Below are positions 42,577 through 51,909 of a stretch of DNA of 64,000 bases, in pieces (the first letter of the stretch is position 1; every line of letters begins with the position of its first letter). The position numbers were made by a program, and so were the translations under genes. Origin of the DNA: Martelella sp. AD-3 (lineage in GTDB: Bacteria > Pseudomonadota > Alphaproteobacteria > Rhizobiales > Rhizobiaceae); assembly GCF_001578105.1 (NCBI RefSeq), contig NZ_CP014276.1:62001-126000 (forward strand), given 5' to 3'. The notes under the pieces were generated by a model. That model ran no database searches. It was not told the DNA's origin and worked only from the letters and a program-made list of their open reading frames with translations.

Positions 42577-43604
42577 CGCGGATGCCTCAGACGCGGATTG
42601 ACGACAATCGACAGAATGTCGGCGGTCATGTTCAGAAGAATGTAGATCGCGGCGAAGACCAGCCCGCAGCCCTGCACCACCGGCAGGTCGCGCACCGTCA
42701 CCGCGTCCACCATATACTGCCCCATGCCCGGATAGACGAAGACCACCTCGACCACGACCACGCCGACGATCAGATAGGCGAGGTTGAGGGCGACGACATT
42801 GATGATCGGCGCCAGCGCATTGGGAGCTGCGTGCTTCACGATCGCCCGCATCGCGCCGATGCCTTTCAGCTCGGCGGTTTCCATATAGGCCGATGCCATG
42901 ACGTTGATGATCGCCGCCCGCGTCATCCGCATCATGTGGGCGAGCACCACCAGAACCAGCGTCGCCACCGGAAGGATGATGGTCTGAAGCTTCTCCCACA
43001 GGCCCATGCTGTCATAGACCGTGGCCGGAAAGGCAGCGACCGGATGCTGGACCACGAACACCATGATCAGCAGATAAGCGACGAAGAATTCCGGCAGCGA
43101 CACGGCGGCAAGCGAGACGAGGTTGATCAGCCGATCCATCAGGCGGTCGCGATAAAGCACGGCGAGAAGGCCGAGGCCGACGGCAAGCGGAACGGCGATC
43201 ACCGCCGCCGCGCCCGCCAGAAGCAGCGAATTGCCGAGCCGGTCGGCAATCTGGCCGCTGACGGACTGGCCGCTCGCCCATGACGTTCCGAAATCGCCAT
43301 GCAATATGCCGACAAGCCAGTCGAAATAGCGGCTCACGAGCGGCTGGTCGAGGCCGAATTCGGCGCGCAGGTTGGCGATCGCCTGCGGCGTTGCCGCCTG
43401 ACCGAGATAGGTCTCGGCGAAATCGCCGGGCAGGATTTCGATCCCGGCGAAAATCAGGATCGAACTGGCAAAGAGCAAGCCGATGCCGAGCACGATCCGC
43501 TCGCCGATGCGGCTTGCCATGGGAAAGCGCGCGCGCAGGACGACGATAGGGCCGGGCGGCGGCGCGCCGACAGGGGCGGGCGGGGATGGTTGCGTTTCTG
43601 TCAT
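42573..43604 (-). CDS. dipeptide-type ABC permease, DppB-like
   Basis: About 343 residues from the ATG at 43604; no good Shine-Dalgarno is visible, and another in-frame ATG at 43520 would remove 28 polar, proline-rich residues. Typical DppB content: ILPGDFAETYLGQAATPQAIANLRAEFGLDQPL near the N-terminus, six spans, EAA loop AYMETAELKGIGAMRAIVKHAAPNALAP and VFVYPGMGQYMVDAV. A hairpin separates it from the substrate-binding gene upstream, which probably lowers permease expression. Confidence 0.9.
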   Translation of the reverse strand: MTETQPSPPAPVGAPPPGPIVVLRARFPMASRIGERIVLGIGLLFASSILIFAGIEILPGDFAETYLGQAATPQAIANLRAEFGLDQPLVSRYFDWLVGILHGDFGTSWASGQSVSGQIADRLGNSLLLAGAAAVIAVPLAVGLGLLAVLYRDRLMDRLINLVSLAAVSLPEFFVAYLLIMVFVVQHPVAAFPATVYDSMGLWEKLQTIILPVATLVLVVLAHMMRMTRAAIINVMASAYMETAELKGIGAMRAIVKHAAPNALAPIINVVALNLAYLIVGVVVVEVVFVYPGMGQYMVDAVTVRDLPVVQGCGLVFAAIYILLNMTADILSIVVNPRLRHPR

Positions 43605-43612
43605 GGGGGTGT

Positions 43613-43639
43613 GAAGCCGCGGCTTGATTTCGCGGCTTC
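43613..43639 (-). terminator. intercistronic hairpin between dipeptide-binding protein and DppB genes
   Basis: GAAGCCGCG and CGCGGCTTC form a perfect 9-bp stem with a 9-nt loop. It lies 14 bp after the binding-protein stop on the transcribed strand and ends 8 bp before the permease start. This placement suits differential mRNA stability or partial termination. Confidence 0.55.
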
Positions 43640-43653
43640 CTCTTTTCTTCGGA

Positions 43654-45234
43654 TCAGGAGACGAGCCAGACGCGGCTGGCGATCTGTCCGTTGGACAGGT
43701 CGTTGCCGACATCGTCGATCCAGCCCTGCATCTTCACCGAGCGGGCATTGAGGTAGTTGTTGAACACCGGCAGGATGAGGCCGCTATTGTCGCGCACCAT
43801 GATCGCCATCTGGCGGTAGAGCGCGCGGCGCTTGTCCTGGTCGGTCTCGGCGCGGGCCTCGAGCAGCATCTTGTCGAATTCAGGGTCCTTGAAACGGGTG
43901 TCGTTCCACGTCGACGTCGAAAGCTGCGTCGTGGTGTAGCGGATATCTTGCGTCGCCCGGCCGCCCCAGTAGGAGGCGCAGAACGGCTTCTTGTTCCACA
44001 CATTCGACCAGTATCCGTCGGCCGGCTCGCGCTGGAGCTGGATGTCGATGCCCGCTTCCTTGGCATTGGCCTGGAACAGGACGGAAGCATCGACCGCGCC
44101 GGTGAAGGCGGCATCGGAGGTGCGCAGCAGGACCGGGCCTTCATGGCCGGACTTCTTGAAATAGTGCGCCGCTTCTTCAGGGTCGTAGGCGCGCTGCGGA
44201 ATATCGGTCGGCGCCAGCGCATAGGCATCGTTGACCGGATAATCGTTGCCGAGCGTGCCGTAGCCGCCGAGAACGGTATTCAGCATCGCCTCGCGGTCGA
44301 TGGCGAGTTTCAGCGCCATCCTGAGGTCGTTATTGTCGAAAGGCGCGGTGTCGCCATGCATCAGGAAGGAATAGAATCCCTTGCCCTTGGTGCTGATGGT
44401 CTCGATATTCGGCGCCCGCGACAGCAAGGACATCGTCTTCGGGCTGAGCGTGTTGATGAAATGCACCTTGCCGGAGGAGAGCGCCGCGATGCGGGCGGTG
44501 TTGTCGTTGATGACGAGAACCTCGACGCTGTCGACGAAGCCGCGGTCCTCGTTCCAGTCATCCTCATTCTTCGAAAAGGTGATGCGGATGCCCGGCTCGA
44601 AGCTTTCCAGCTTGTAGGGTCCCGTGCCGATGGCGCTGTTGGGATCATCCATGCCGCCGTTCTTCTGGACCTGCAGGTGATAGTCCGTCAGCATCAGCGG
44701 CAGGTCGGCATTGCCGTTCTTCAGCGTGATCTCCAGATCGCCGCCGCTTTCCTCGATGGTCTCGATCTCCTCGAGAAGGCCGAGAGCCGCGGAGGTGGAA
44801 TCCTTGTCGGAATGCCGGCGCAGCGTCTGCACGGCGTCGTTGACGGTGAACGGCGTGCCGTCATGAAAGCGCACATCCTTGCGCAGCTTGAAGGTCCAGG
44901 TCTTCGCATCGTCGGACGAGGTCCAGCTTTCGGCAAGGCTCGGCAGCGCCTCGCCGGATACCGGATCGGTGGTCACCAGCCGGTCGCCCCAGGTGAAGCC
45001 GACCAGGAACATGGTGCTGCCGGCATAGGTGCCGGGATCGAGAATATCGGTCGTCTGGCCGCCGTCGAGGCCGAGAACGAGGTGGCCGCCGCGCTGCGGC
45101 TCGTCGGCCGCAAGGCTCTCGCGCGGGATCAGCAGACCGGAAGCGGTTGCCGCAAATCCGGCCGCGGCCGCGGAGGCAAGAAAGGCGCGGCGGTTGAGGC
45201 CGGTCTTCTGAATGGCTGATTTCGTGTTTTTCAT
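43654..45234 (-). CDS. dipeptide/oligopeptide-type ABC substrate-binding protein (SBP family 5, Tat signal)
   Basis: 526 residues from the ATG at 45234 (AGGGGAA upstream). The N-terminus NRRAFLASAAAAGFAATASG is a twin-arginine signal. Family 5 receptor motifs: GDRLVTTDPVSGEALPSLAESWTSSDDAKTWTFKLRKDVRFHDGTPFTVNDAVQTL, then IGTGPYKLESFEPGIRITF and DNNDLRMALKLAIDREAML. First gene of the importer-hydrolase operon and divergent from the XRE regulator. Confidence 0.93.
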   Translation of the reverse strand: MKNTKSAIQKTGLNRRAFLASAAAAGFAATASGLLIPRESLAADEPQRGGHLVLGLDGGQTTDILDPGTYAGSTMFLVGFTWGDRLVTTDPVSGEALPSLAESWTSSDDAKTWTFKLRKDVRFHDGTPFTVNDAVQTLRRHSDKDSTSAALGLLEEIETIEESGGDLEITLKNGNADLPLMLTDYHLQVQKNGGMDDPNSAIGTGPYKLESFEPGIRITFSKNEDDWNEDRGFVDSVEVLVINDNTARIAALSSGKVHFINTLSPKTMSLLSRAPNIETISTKGKGFYSFLMHGDTAPFDNNDLRMALKLAIDREAMLNTVLGGYGTLGNDYPVNDAYALAPTDIPQRAYDPEEAAHYFKKSGHEGPVLLRTSDAAFTGAVDASVLFQANAKEAGIDIQLQREPADGYWSNVWNKKPFCASYWGGRATQDIRYTTTQLSTSTWNDTRFKDPEFDKMLLEARAETDQDKRRALYRQMAIMVRDNSGLILPVFNNYLNARSVKMQGWIDDVGNDLSNGQIASRVWLVS

Positions 45235-45451
45235 ATGGTTTCCCCTGACTGTTTTAGCATTGCACATATCGACCGCGTCGCCCCGCGACTGCGGATGATC
45301 GCAAAGGCGATATCGAAATGCCTGAAGGCGCGATTGACGGGTCCGTCAAATTTCATGCGCAAAGGCATAAGCGGCTTGCGCAAGCCAGGCAACTTCGCGT
45401 ATTGACGCACAGTGACGCTAATTGACGCTATGATGGCCGGCTTCGAAAACA
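45235..45451. promoter_or_regulatory. divergent control region with TTGACG-type repeats
   Basis: 217 bp between the binding-protein gene and the XRE regulator. It contains an inverted repeat TTGACGG-GT-CCGTCAA (45334-45349) and, 50 bp away, three direct copies of TGACGC at 45403, 45413 and 45423, spaced exactly 10 bp (one helical turn). The shared TGACG core suggests that one protein, most simply the adjacent XRE regulator, binds both. Confidence 0.55.
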
Positions 45452-46249
45452 TTGAAATCCCAAAATAAGAGTCTCTTTGCAGCCAATCTGCGATTTGCCT
45501 GCAATACCCGCCCGTCGATTACGGCAATCTGCCGCGAGATCGGCATCAACCGACAGCAGTTCAACCGTTATCTTGCCGCGCAAACGCGCCCTTCGCCCTA
45601 TAATACGGGGAAGATCGCGCGGCATTTCAACCTCAAGCCGCAGGACTTCCTGCTGCCGGAAAAGCGCTTCCAGGACATACTCGGCACGCCTGCCGAGACC
45701 GTCGGACCGGATTTTCTGTTGCGGGAGGGGTTCCCCGGAAACCTGCCGGAGCTGCGTCAGTATACGGGCTATTACGAACTTTACCACAAAAGCCTGTCAT
45801 GGCCGGGGAAAATCGTCCGAAGCTGTGCCAGGATCGAGGAGAAAAACGGCCAGATCACGGTCAAATCGATCGAGCGGATTTATGACCGGGACCAGGAGAT
45901 TCGGCAGTTCTCGAAATATGTCGGACTGGCGGCCTACTGGCGTAACCGGCTTTTCATCGTCGAGCGCGGGGTGGGTGAACAATCCTTCCTGTGTCAGACG
46001 ACGCTGATGCCGTTTGCCGAGCATCAGCGCACCTATCTGCGCGGGGTGACGACCGGTGTTTCCTGGCGTCAGGAAAACCTGCCCTATTCCACGCGGACCA
46101 TCTGGCGCGTGGCCGGGCCGAACCCCGACAAGCGCAGACTGCTGGAAGGATGCGGCCTGTTCAATGAAAAATCGCCGAAACTGCCGCTCCCCGTCCGCCG
46201 CTATCTCAACAGCGAAGGTGAAAACCACACGCTTGTCGCAGCACGATAA
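45452..46249 (+). CDS. XRE-type helix-turn-helix regulator
   Basis: 265 residues. N-terminal HTH: LRFACNTRPSITAICREIGINRQQFNRYLAAQTRPSPYNTGKIARHF (about residues 14-60). The C-terminal 200 residues form an unrecognised putative sensor domain with YTGYYELYHKSLSWPGKIVRS and GVTTGVSWRQENLPYSTRTIW. An in-frame stop at 45431-45433 leaves only the TTG at 45452 as a start, with no good Shine-Dalgarno, so expression may be low. Likely controls the divergent dipeptide importer and hydrolase. Confidence 0.82.
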   Translation: MKSQNKSLFAANLRFACNTRPSITAICREIGINRQQFNRYLAAQTRPSPYNTGKIARHFNLKPQDFLLPEKRFQDILGTPAETVGPDFLLREGFPGNLPELRQYTGYYELYHKSLSWPGKIVRSCARIEEKNGQITVKSIERIYDRDQEIRQFSKYVGLAAYWRNRLFIVERGVGEQSFLCQTTLMPFAEHQRTYLRGVTTGVSWRQENLPYSTRTIWRVAGPNPDKRRLLEGCGLFNEKSPKLPLPVRRYLNSEGENHTLVAAR

Positions 46250-46376
46250 AAGCTTTGCCGGGACCGGCGACCCGGAACGACTCGCCGGTTGCGACCGCGC
46301 TCGAAATCAGAAGGTGGGTCGATAGGACGGATGCCCCGTTTCGGCCGTGCGCAATGGCGCAAGCCTCTCGGAAACA

Positions 46377-46417
46377 GGCCACGTTCCGGACGGGAATTGC
46401 TCCGCCGGAACGTGGCC
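46377..46417. terminator. bidirectional 13-bp hairpin between XRE gene and autotransporter
   Basis: GGCCACGTTCCGG and CCGGAACGTGGCC are perfect 13-bp complements around a 15-nt loop, 11 bp beyond the autotransporter stop (46429). Both flanking genes point toward it. The longest perfect stem I found in the window. Confidence 0.65.
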
Positions 46418-46428
46418 CTGCCTTCAGA

Positions 46429-49400
46429 TCAGAACTTCACCTGCAGCCTTGCGTTGACGCCGTTGTAGCTGACGTCGTCGCCGAACTGGCCCTGGTAGGA
46501 AAGGCCGATCGTGGTGTTGGCCGACAGGTCGAAATCGAGACCGGCCTCAACCACGGCGGCGTCCTCGGCAACTGCGACGCCGGTGACGGTGAATGGCGTC
46601 GAGCCCGCAAAGGCCTGCGTGACGGACGGCGTGATGTCGCCGAAGGCGTGACGCCAGCCGATCATGCCGCTTGCCTTTGCCTTTGTCTGGCCCAGCATGA
46701 AGTCGGACGAAACGCGCAGACCCACGGTGGTGAAGGTCGTGTCGGAGCTGCCGCTTGTCCCGTTCAGCGCCGCAGCGCCGCCGGTCTCGCTGTAGCCGTC
46801 GTTATCCAGATTGACATAGGCGAGGTTGGCGAACGGCTCCAGCTGAACGTCGGAGAGGTCGAACTGATAGCCGAGTTCTCCGAACGCCTGGAAGGTGCCG
46901 GCGTCATAGCTGCTGTCGAGCGCATTCGTAAGGCCCGGGATGAATACCGAACGGCTGGTGTCGATCTGGTGCCAGGTATAGGCAAGGCCCGAGCGGAAAC
47001 CGAGGTCACCCCATTGCGAACCGGCATAGAGGCCGAGCGAATAATTGTCGCTGGAACCCGACGTCGCGCGGTCGTCGCTGTCGAAGCTCGAATGGCTGTA
47101 GCCGGCAAGCGCGCCGACGCGCCAGGTTTCAGCAACCGGGATGTCGATGCCGACAAGCAGGCCGCCCGTCGCGCTGTCGAGGCCGGCGGCATTGGCATTG
47201 CCGTCGAACTTGTTCCACGCCCCGAAGGCGCTGCCCCAGGCGGCGATGCCGTCTGCCTGATCGGGGGCGGCAAGATTTGCCCCGTCCGGCCCGTAGGCCA
47301 GAACCGGCGCCGACGATGCGCCGACCGTGCCGAAGGCGGAGCGAAGGCGATCGGCTTCCGCGCCGCGGACGATGCCGCTTTCCTCGATCAGCGCGGACTT
47401 GACCGACGCATGGATCTCGCCGGAAAGCTGGTCGAAGCCGTTGCGGACGAAATCGGGGTCGTCCGGCAGCATGACGATCGCGTCATAGAGTGCGTTTCCG
47501 GCGGTAAAGCCGATCGACTCCACGCTCGCCGCGACGGCCGCCTGGTTGGCGGTTTGAGCCAGCGATGCGAAATCGCGGTCATTGCGCTGCAGCTTCAGGC
47601 CGATTTCGCCCGCGCCATAGAGAAAGTCGGGCGTCAGGAAGGCGAAATCGGAGGTGACGCTTGCGAATTCGCCCTCGATCTCACCGGCCGAGAGGATGGT
47701 GTAGGTCGAGCGCGGATCGTAGACGCCGTCGAAGCCGACATGCGCGAGCGTTCCGTCCAGCGAGGCCTTGCCGGTCACCGTCACCGCATCGCTCAGGCCG
47801 CTTTCCGGGTCGACTTCGACGGCGAAGATCGAGCCGGAGGCGAAGGCAAGGTCGCCGTCGATCGCGAGCGTGCCGATGGAGTTGCCCGGCGACAGCGTGC
47901 CGCCCGAGGCGATTGAGACCAGCGAACCCGCGCCGGAGCCGATCGTGCCGGAGCCGCCGAGAACGGCGCCGTCATTGACGGTCATGCTGCCGCCCAGCGC
48001 GCCGACGCCGTTTTCGTCGCCCACCAAGAGCTTGCCCTCATTGACCAGCGTGGTGCCGGCGAAGCCGGAGCTGTCCGCCGTCAGAAGCAGGGTGCCCACG
48101 CCGCGCTTTTCAAACGTGCCGTCGCCGGAGAACGTCTTGAGGGCGGTCACCGGAACCGTCGGGTGCGAGACATCGATCCAGCCGCGACCATCGAAACGGA
48201 TCGCCTTGTCGATCGAGGTGATCGGCCCGGTCCACTGCGCCCAGTCATCATCGGGTCCAGCGGTGCGGATGCCGCCATTGTCGAGCGTGATCAGGCCGTC
48301 GGTCGAGCCGAGCGCGGCGCTTTCGTCAATGGCGACGGTCTTGCCGGCGGTGACGACGATGTCGCGGAAGCGCTCATGATCATCCACGCACATCGCGCGG
48401 GCGCCCTGAAGCGACAGGTGCTGCGCGTCGGCGCAATCGAGCGCCAGCTTGAGGGGGGCGAAGGGGTCGTTTTCGAAGTCGAGCCCGGTCTTCGCGGAAA
48501 GCGCGGCGCGTATGGCTGGATCGTTGAGGCCGAGCGTTGCCACAAGCTCGTCCCAGGCCGGGTTTTCCGGCTTGGTGTCGAAGGCGAGGTCCTCATCGAC
48601 ATATTTCATGAGGATATCGCCCCATTGCTCCCAGCTCATGTCGCTGATGCTGCCGATGCCCGGGAACTCGTCGCGATGCGCCTGGAAATAGTCGTCGAGA
48701 ACGTTGCGGAAGAACTCCGGATTGGAGGTGTCCGTCAGCTTGTCGAGATAGGCCTTGTAAACCGCCTGCTGTTCGGCGGGCACGTAGAGGGAAAGCTCCT
48801 CCTGGAAGGCCACCGGGTCGTGACGGTCATAGACCGCGTTGGCAAGCAGGAAGCCGAGGCGGTCCTCGGTGACTTCAGGCGCCTGCGCATAGATCGGGCG
48901 ACCATCCTCGTCGGAAAGCTGGCCGAGATAGACATCGGTGCGATGGTTGTTGCGCGACAGCAGGAACTCGCCGGCGCGCTCGGCGGAATCGCGCGTGTTG
49001 GCGTCGAAGGTCAGGCGAACCTTGCCGCTGTCGCCGATTTCCTCGACATTGGGGCCCTTCCAGCGGATTTCGTGGGCGAGCGGCTCATGGTCGGAAAGTG
49101 CCTTGCCGCTCTCCGTCGTGCTGATGTCCTGATCGAGAACGCCGCCGACATAGCGGTCGTCTTCGGCATCCGTCAGCTCCCACCATTTGGCATATGGGCG
49201 CGAGGCGATGAAGTGGTCGATCTGGGTGCGGCCCCAGGACGGCCATTTGAAGGCCTCGTCATCTTCTTCCACGCTCGGCCATGTGGTGCTGCCATCCGCC
49301 AGCTTGTGGGGGGCGAAGCGTTCGCGATCCTCGGGGTTCTGCAGGATCTGGTACTGTTTCTTCAGAAGGTTCATCGTGTAGGGCGTGTTGCCCGCCACGG

Positions 49401-50154
49401 GATAGGTCTCGTCGGTGAACAGGCCTTCCGGCGCGATATTGGTCTTACGGTTGATATAGGCTTCGGCGGCGGCGTATTTTTCCGAACCGATGGCGTGATT
49501 GCGCGCGACATATTGCAGCGCCCAAGCCTTGTGGTCAGCATTGCCGGTCTCTCTCGCGCGCTTCATCATAAATTCCTGCTGAACCACTTCCAGCAGTCCG
49601 CGCTCGGAGATGTCACCCGCGTTGAAGTCCCCTGTCATGATAATGGGGCTGGCTTTGCTCGCTGCCCAATCGTTCAGCTCATGGGCTTCGCGGTTGCGAT
49701 GGAGAAAGGCATCATCGCGGTAGTCGAGGTGCTCCGTCGCGATGATCGTCTGCGGGCGGCCGTTCTCGCCGCCGACAACCACGTGGGCCGGCTCGTCGGT
49801 ATTGCTGTAATCGATGATGTCCTTGTCGCGCCAGGCAAGGCCGGTGTCGCCCTTGGAGTGGAGCGCATAATCGCCGGCGCCAAGGTCGGCCATCTTCTTC
49901 TGGATGTCGACGCCGTAGCTGTTGCGGTATTCCTGGATGGTGATGAAATCGTAATTGCCCGATGAAAGAAGATCGGCCGCTTCGGGGATGAGCGTCGATG
50001 CCCCCCAGGTGTTCAGAGAGATGATGCGCAGCGCATTGTCTTCGGCCTGAGCCGGAACAGCGCTGACGGCCAGCAGCGAAACGCCGCTCAGAAGGCCGAG
50101 CATCTTGCCTGAAATCTGCGCGCGGCTTCCCAGCCGCTGAATGATGCCATTCAT
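46429..50154 (-). CDS. autotransporter with an endonuclease/exonuclease/phosphatase passenger
   Basis: 1241 residues. Signal peptide 1-37 (cleavage AQA/ED). An EEP (DNase I/sphingomyelinase-like) domain at about 42-365 shows ISLNTWG, the metal-binding glutamate in FITIQEYRNS, MTGDFNAGD and the closing SDHEPLAH; the catalytic residues look intact. Residues 365-640 match nothing I recognise and contain two cysteines (LDCADAQH and RAMCVDD). Passenger-associated repeats follow (FEKRGVGTLLLTADSSG, LSPGNSIGTLAIDGDL). A C-terminal type V beta-barrel of about 290 residues ends in VKF. The protein should display a phosphoesterase on the cell surface. A DeoR gene is divergent. Confidence 0.9.
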   Translation of the reverse strand: MNGIIQRLGSRAQISGKMLGLLSGVSLLAVSAVPAQAEDNALRIISLNTWGASTLIPEAADLLSSGNYDFITIQEYRNSYGVDIQKKMADLGAGDYALHSKGDTGLAWRDKDIIDYSNTDEPAHVVVGGENGRPQTIIATEHLDYRDDAFLHRNREAHELNDWAASKASPIIMTGDFNAGDISERGLLEVVQQEFMMKRARETGNADHKAWALQYVARNHAIGSEKYAAAEAYINRKTNIAPEGLFTDETYPVAGNTPYTMNLLKKQYQILQNPEDRERFAPHKLADGSTTWPSVEEDDEAFKWPSWGRTQIDHFIASRPYAKWWELTDAEDDRYVGGVLDQDISTTESGKALSDHEPLAHEIRWKGPNVEEIGDSGKVRLTFDANTRDSAERAGEFLLSRNNHRTDVYLGQLSDEDGRPIYAQAPEVTEDRLGFLLANAVYDRHDPVAFQEELSLYVPAEQQAVYKAYLDKLTDTSNPEFFRNVLDDYFQAHRDEFPGIGSISDMSWEQWGDILMKYVDEDLAFDTKPENPAWDELVATLGLNDPAIRAALSAKTGLDFENDPFAPLKLALDCADAQHLSLQGARAMCVDDHERFRDIVVTAGKTVAIDESAALGSTDGLITLDNGGIRTAGPDDDWAQWTGPITSIDKAIRFDGRGWIDVSHPTVPVTALKTFSGDGTFEKRGVGTLLLTADSSGFAGTTLVNEGKLLVGDENGVGALGGSMTVNDGAVLGGSGTIGSGAGSLVSIASGGTLSPGNSIGTLAIDGDLAFASGSIFAVEVDPESGLSDAVTVTGKASLDGTLAHVGFDGVYDPRSTYTILSAGEIEGEFASVTSDFAFLTPDFLYGAGEIGLKLQRNDRDFASLAQTANQAAVAASVESIGFTAGNALYDAIVMLPDDPDFVRNGFDQLSGEIHASVKSALIEESGIVRGAEADRLRSAFGTVGASSAPVLAYGPDGANLAAPDQADGIAAWGSAFGAWNKFDGNANAAGLDSATGGLLVGIDIPVAETWRVGALAGYSHSSFDSDDRATSGSSDNYSLGLYAGSQWGDLGFRSGLAYTWHQIDTSRSVFIPGLTNALDSSYDAGTFQAFGELGYQFDLSDVQLEPFANLAYVNLDNDGYSETGGAAALNGTSGSSDTTFTTVGLRVSSDFMLGQTKAKASGMIGWRHAFGDITPSVTQAFAGSTPFTVTGVAVAEDAAVVEAGLDFDLSANTTIGLSYQGQFGDDVSYNGVNARLQVKF

Positions 50155-50242
50155 CGGATATTCCTTTCGTAATCGGAACGCTATGAAATTTCGATTTGCG
50201 TCGTCAGGTTAGTATGTTTCGAAAGCGACACATAGACCCCGT

Positions 50243-50268
50243 ATATGTCATATTTACAACATTTTTAT
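50243..50268. promoter_or_regulatory. ATGT-N10-ACAT dyad upstream of the autotransporter
   Basis: ATGT at 50245-50248 and ACAT at 50259-50262 are separated by 10 bp and embedded in AT-rich DNA (TATATGT ... ACATTTTTAT). The same spacing and half-sites occur before the ABC transporter operon at 55860-55885. It lies about 90 bp from both the autotransporter and DeoR starts. Confidence 0.55.
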
Positions 50269-50339
50269 AGATTCCTTGCGTACACGCGCCCGGTGTTTCA
50301 AAAAGGGGACACAGAATCGGAAATGGTGCTGGAGGTGGT

Positions 50340-51122
50340 GTGGACGTGGAAAGAAGCGGCGAGGAAAGAAAGAAGGAAGGCCGTCAGTCGTCGATACTGC
50401 GATTGATGGAGAAGAACTTCTACATCTCCGTAGAGGAGATTTCCGATTTCTTCACGGTGACCACGCAGACGGCCCGGCGCGACATTCTGGCGCTTGAAAA
50501 GGCCGGTCGCGTGCGCCGCCTGCATGGCGGCGCGGTTCTTGTCGGCCCGCTGGAGGAAACAGTCTACCGCCGTCGTCGCGTCGACAATGCGGCGCAAAAA
50601 CAGCGCATTGGCGAACTTGTCGCCGACCTTGTGCCCGATGGCGCCTCGATCTTCATCGATTCCGGCACCACCTGCGAGGCGGTCGCGCGCGCGTTGTCGC
50701 GCCGCAATCATCTCAGGGTTCTGACCTACAGCCTCAGGGTCGCAACGATCCTGAACGAGAACACCAATTTCACGCTGGCGGTTCCCGGCGGTTTCGTGCG
50801 TCCCATTCATGGCGGCATCTTTCAGGAAGAGACGCCCGAATTTATCCGCAACTTCAAGTTCGACAGTGCGATCATCTCGGTGAGCGGCATCGACAATGAC
50901 GGGGACCTCTGCGACGACGACCATGCCGAAAGCGTTGTGGCGACGGCGGCGATGGCGCAATCGCGCCGCACTGTTCTGGCCGTCGACAGCAGCAAGTTCG
51001 GCAGGCGCGCCATGGTGCGGCTGGGGACGATCTCCGACGTGGACACCCTTGTCACCGACACCATGCCGGAGGGGGAAATCCTTCGCCTTCTGGAGGAAAA
51101 CGACGTCGAGATCATCTGCTGA
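50340..51122 (+). CDS. DeoR/GlpR-family transcriptional regulator
   Basis: 260 residues from a GTG at 50340 behind GGAGGTG; a second GTG at 50346 is possible. DeoR winged helix: RQSSILRLMEKNFYISVEEISDFFTVTTQTARRDILALEKAGRVRRLHGGA. The C-terminal sensor domain is the sugar-phosphate-binding fold (DGASIFIDSGTTCEAVARAL, HAESVVATAAMAQSRRTVLAVDSSKFGRRAMV). DeoR regulators usually sense phosphorylated sugars or polyols. It sits between the EEP autotransporter (divergent) and the HAD phosphatase/ABC operon (convergent), and a shared dyad precedes both targets. Confidence 0.92.
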   Translation: MDVERSGEERKKEGRQSSILRLMEKNFYISVEEISDFFTVTTQTARRDILALEKAGRVRRLHGGAVLVGPLEETVYRRRRVDNAAQKQRIGELVADLVPDGASIFIDSGTTCEAVARALSRRNHLRVLTYSLRVATILNENTNFTLAVPGGFVRPIHGGIFQEETPEFIRNFKFDSAIISVSGIDNDGDLCDDDHAESVVATAAMAQSRRTVLAVDSSKFGRRAMVRLGTISDVDTLVTDTMPEGEILRLLEENDVEIIC

Positions 51123-51166
51123 AACGCGGCGAAAGCGCGCTTCAATCCGCCTTTCCGCTGTCCGTT

Positions 51167-51895
51167 TCATGTCCTTGAAACCGCTATGTTTTCAAAAATG
51201 TCGGTGGCGAGCGTCTGGATTCCCGGAAGGCAGACATCGCACAGAGGCTGCAACACGTCGCGCGTCCCCGTTCCCGTCAGGACGCCGACCCTGAGGCCCG
51301 CCCCGCCGGAGATCGCCATGTTCATGTCGTGGGGATTGTCGCCGACGACCGCGGTCTGCGCGGGGGAAACGCCCATCGCCTCGCAGAACGCCAGTAGCAT
51401 GCCGGGTTCCGGTTTGACGCCATAGCCGCTGTCATAGCCGGCGATGAAATCGATCCATGGGGTCAGCGACAGGCGCGCCACCAGCCCTTCGATCGCCGCC
51501 TGGCTGTCGCTGCTGGCGATGCCGAGCCTGAAGCCGCGCTCATGCAGGTTGCGAAACAGCTTGACCAGATTGGTGACCGGAACGGCGTCGGAAACCGCGG
51601 CGGTAAACAGTGTATCAAGCGCGGCGGTCAGTTCGCTGACGCTGAAACGCGCGCCGGCCTCGACCCAGGCCCGGGCGATCTCATCGGTGTTTCCCGCCGC
51701 CAGCAGACTATTCGACGATGTCTGCCCGCTTTCGGCGTCCATGCCGCCAACGCTCAGAAGATGCGCGGCAAGCGCCGGATCGCCGCTCGCGGCGAGATCG
51801 GCTGCGGCCCGGTTGATAGGCGCCCAGGTGCGCTGGTAATCGAGGAGGGTGCCATCCTTGTCGAAAAGGATGGCCTTGATGGGGGAGGCCGTCAT
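51167..51895 (-). CDS. HAD-superfamily phosphatase (phosphoglycolate phosphatase-like)
   Basis: 242 residues from the ATG at 51895. HAD motif I FDKDGTL with D12 (nucleophile) and D14, motif II GIASSDS, motif III lysine in GYGVKPEPGM and motif IV VVGDNPHDM. The helical cap lies between motifs I and II, as in class C1 phosphatases such as PGP and GPP. Last gene of the ABC transporter operon (14 bp after the permease stop), so it probably dephosphorylates the imported compound in the cytoplasm. The exact substrate is unknown. Confidence 0.9.
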   Translation of the reverse strand: MTASPIKAILFDKDGTLLDYQRTWAPINRAAADLAASGDPALAAHLLSVGGMDAESGQTSSNSLLAAGNTDEIARAWVEAGARFSVSELTAALDTLFTAAVSDAVPVTNLVKLFRNLHERGFRLGIASSDSQAAIEGLVARLSLTPWIDFIAGYDSGYGVKPEPGMLLAFCEAMGVSPAQTAVVGDNPHDMNMAISGGAGLRVGVLTGTGTRDVLQPLCDVCLPGIQTLATDIFENIAVSRT

Positions 51896-51909
51896 GGCGT
51901 TTTCCGCTC

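Noticed and set aside
46255..49965. Long plus-strand open frames opposite the autotransporter
   Set aside because: Antisense of a protein with signal peptide, EEP motifs and beta-barrel; no domain recognisable in the opposite frames.
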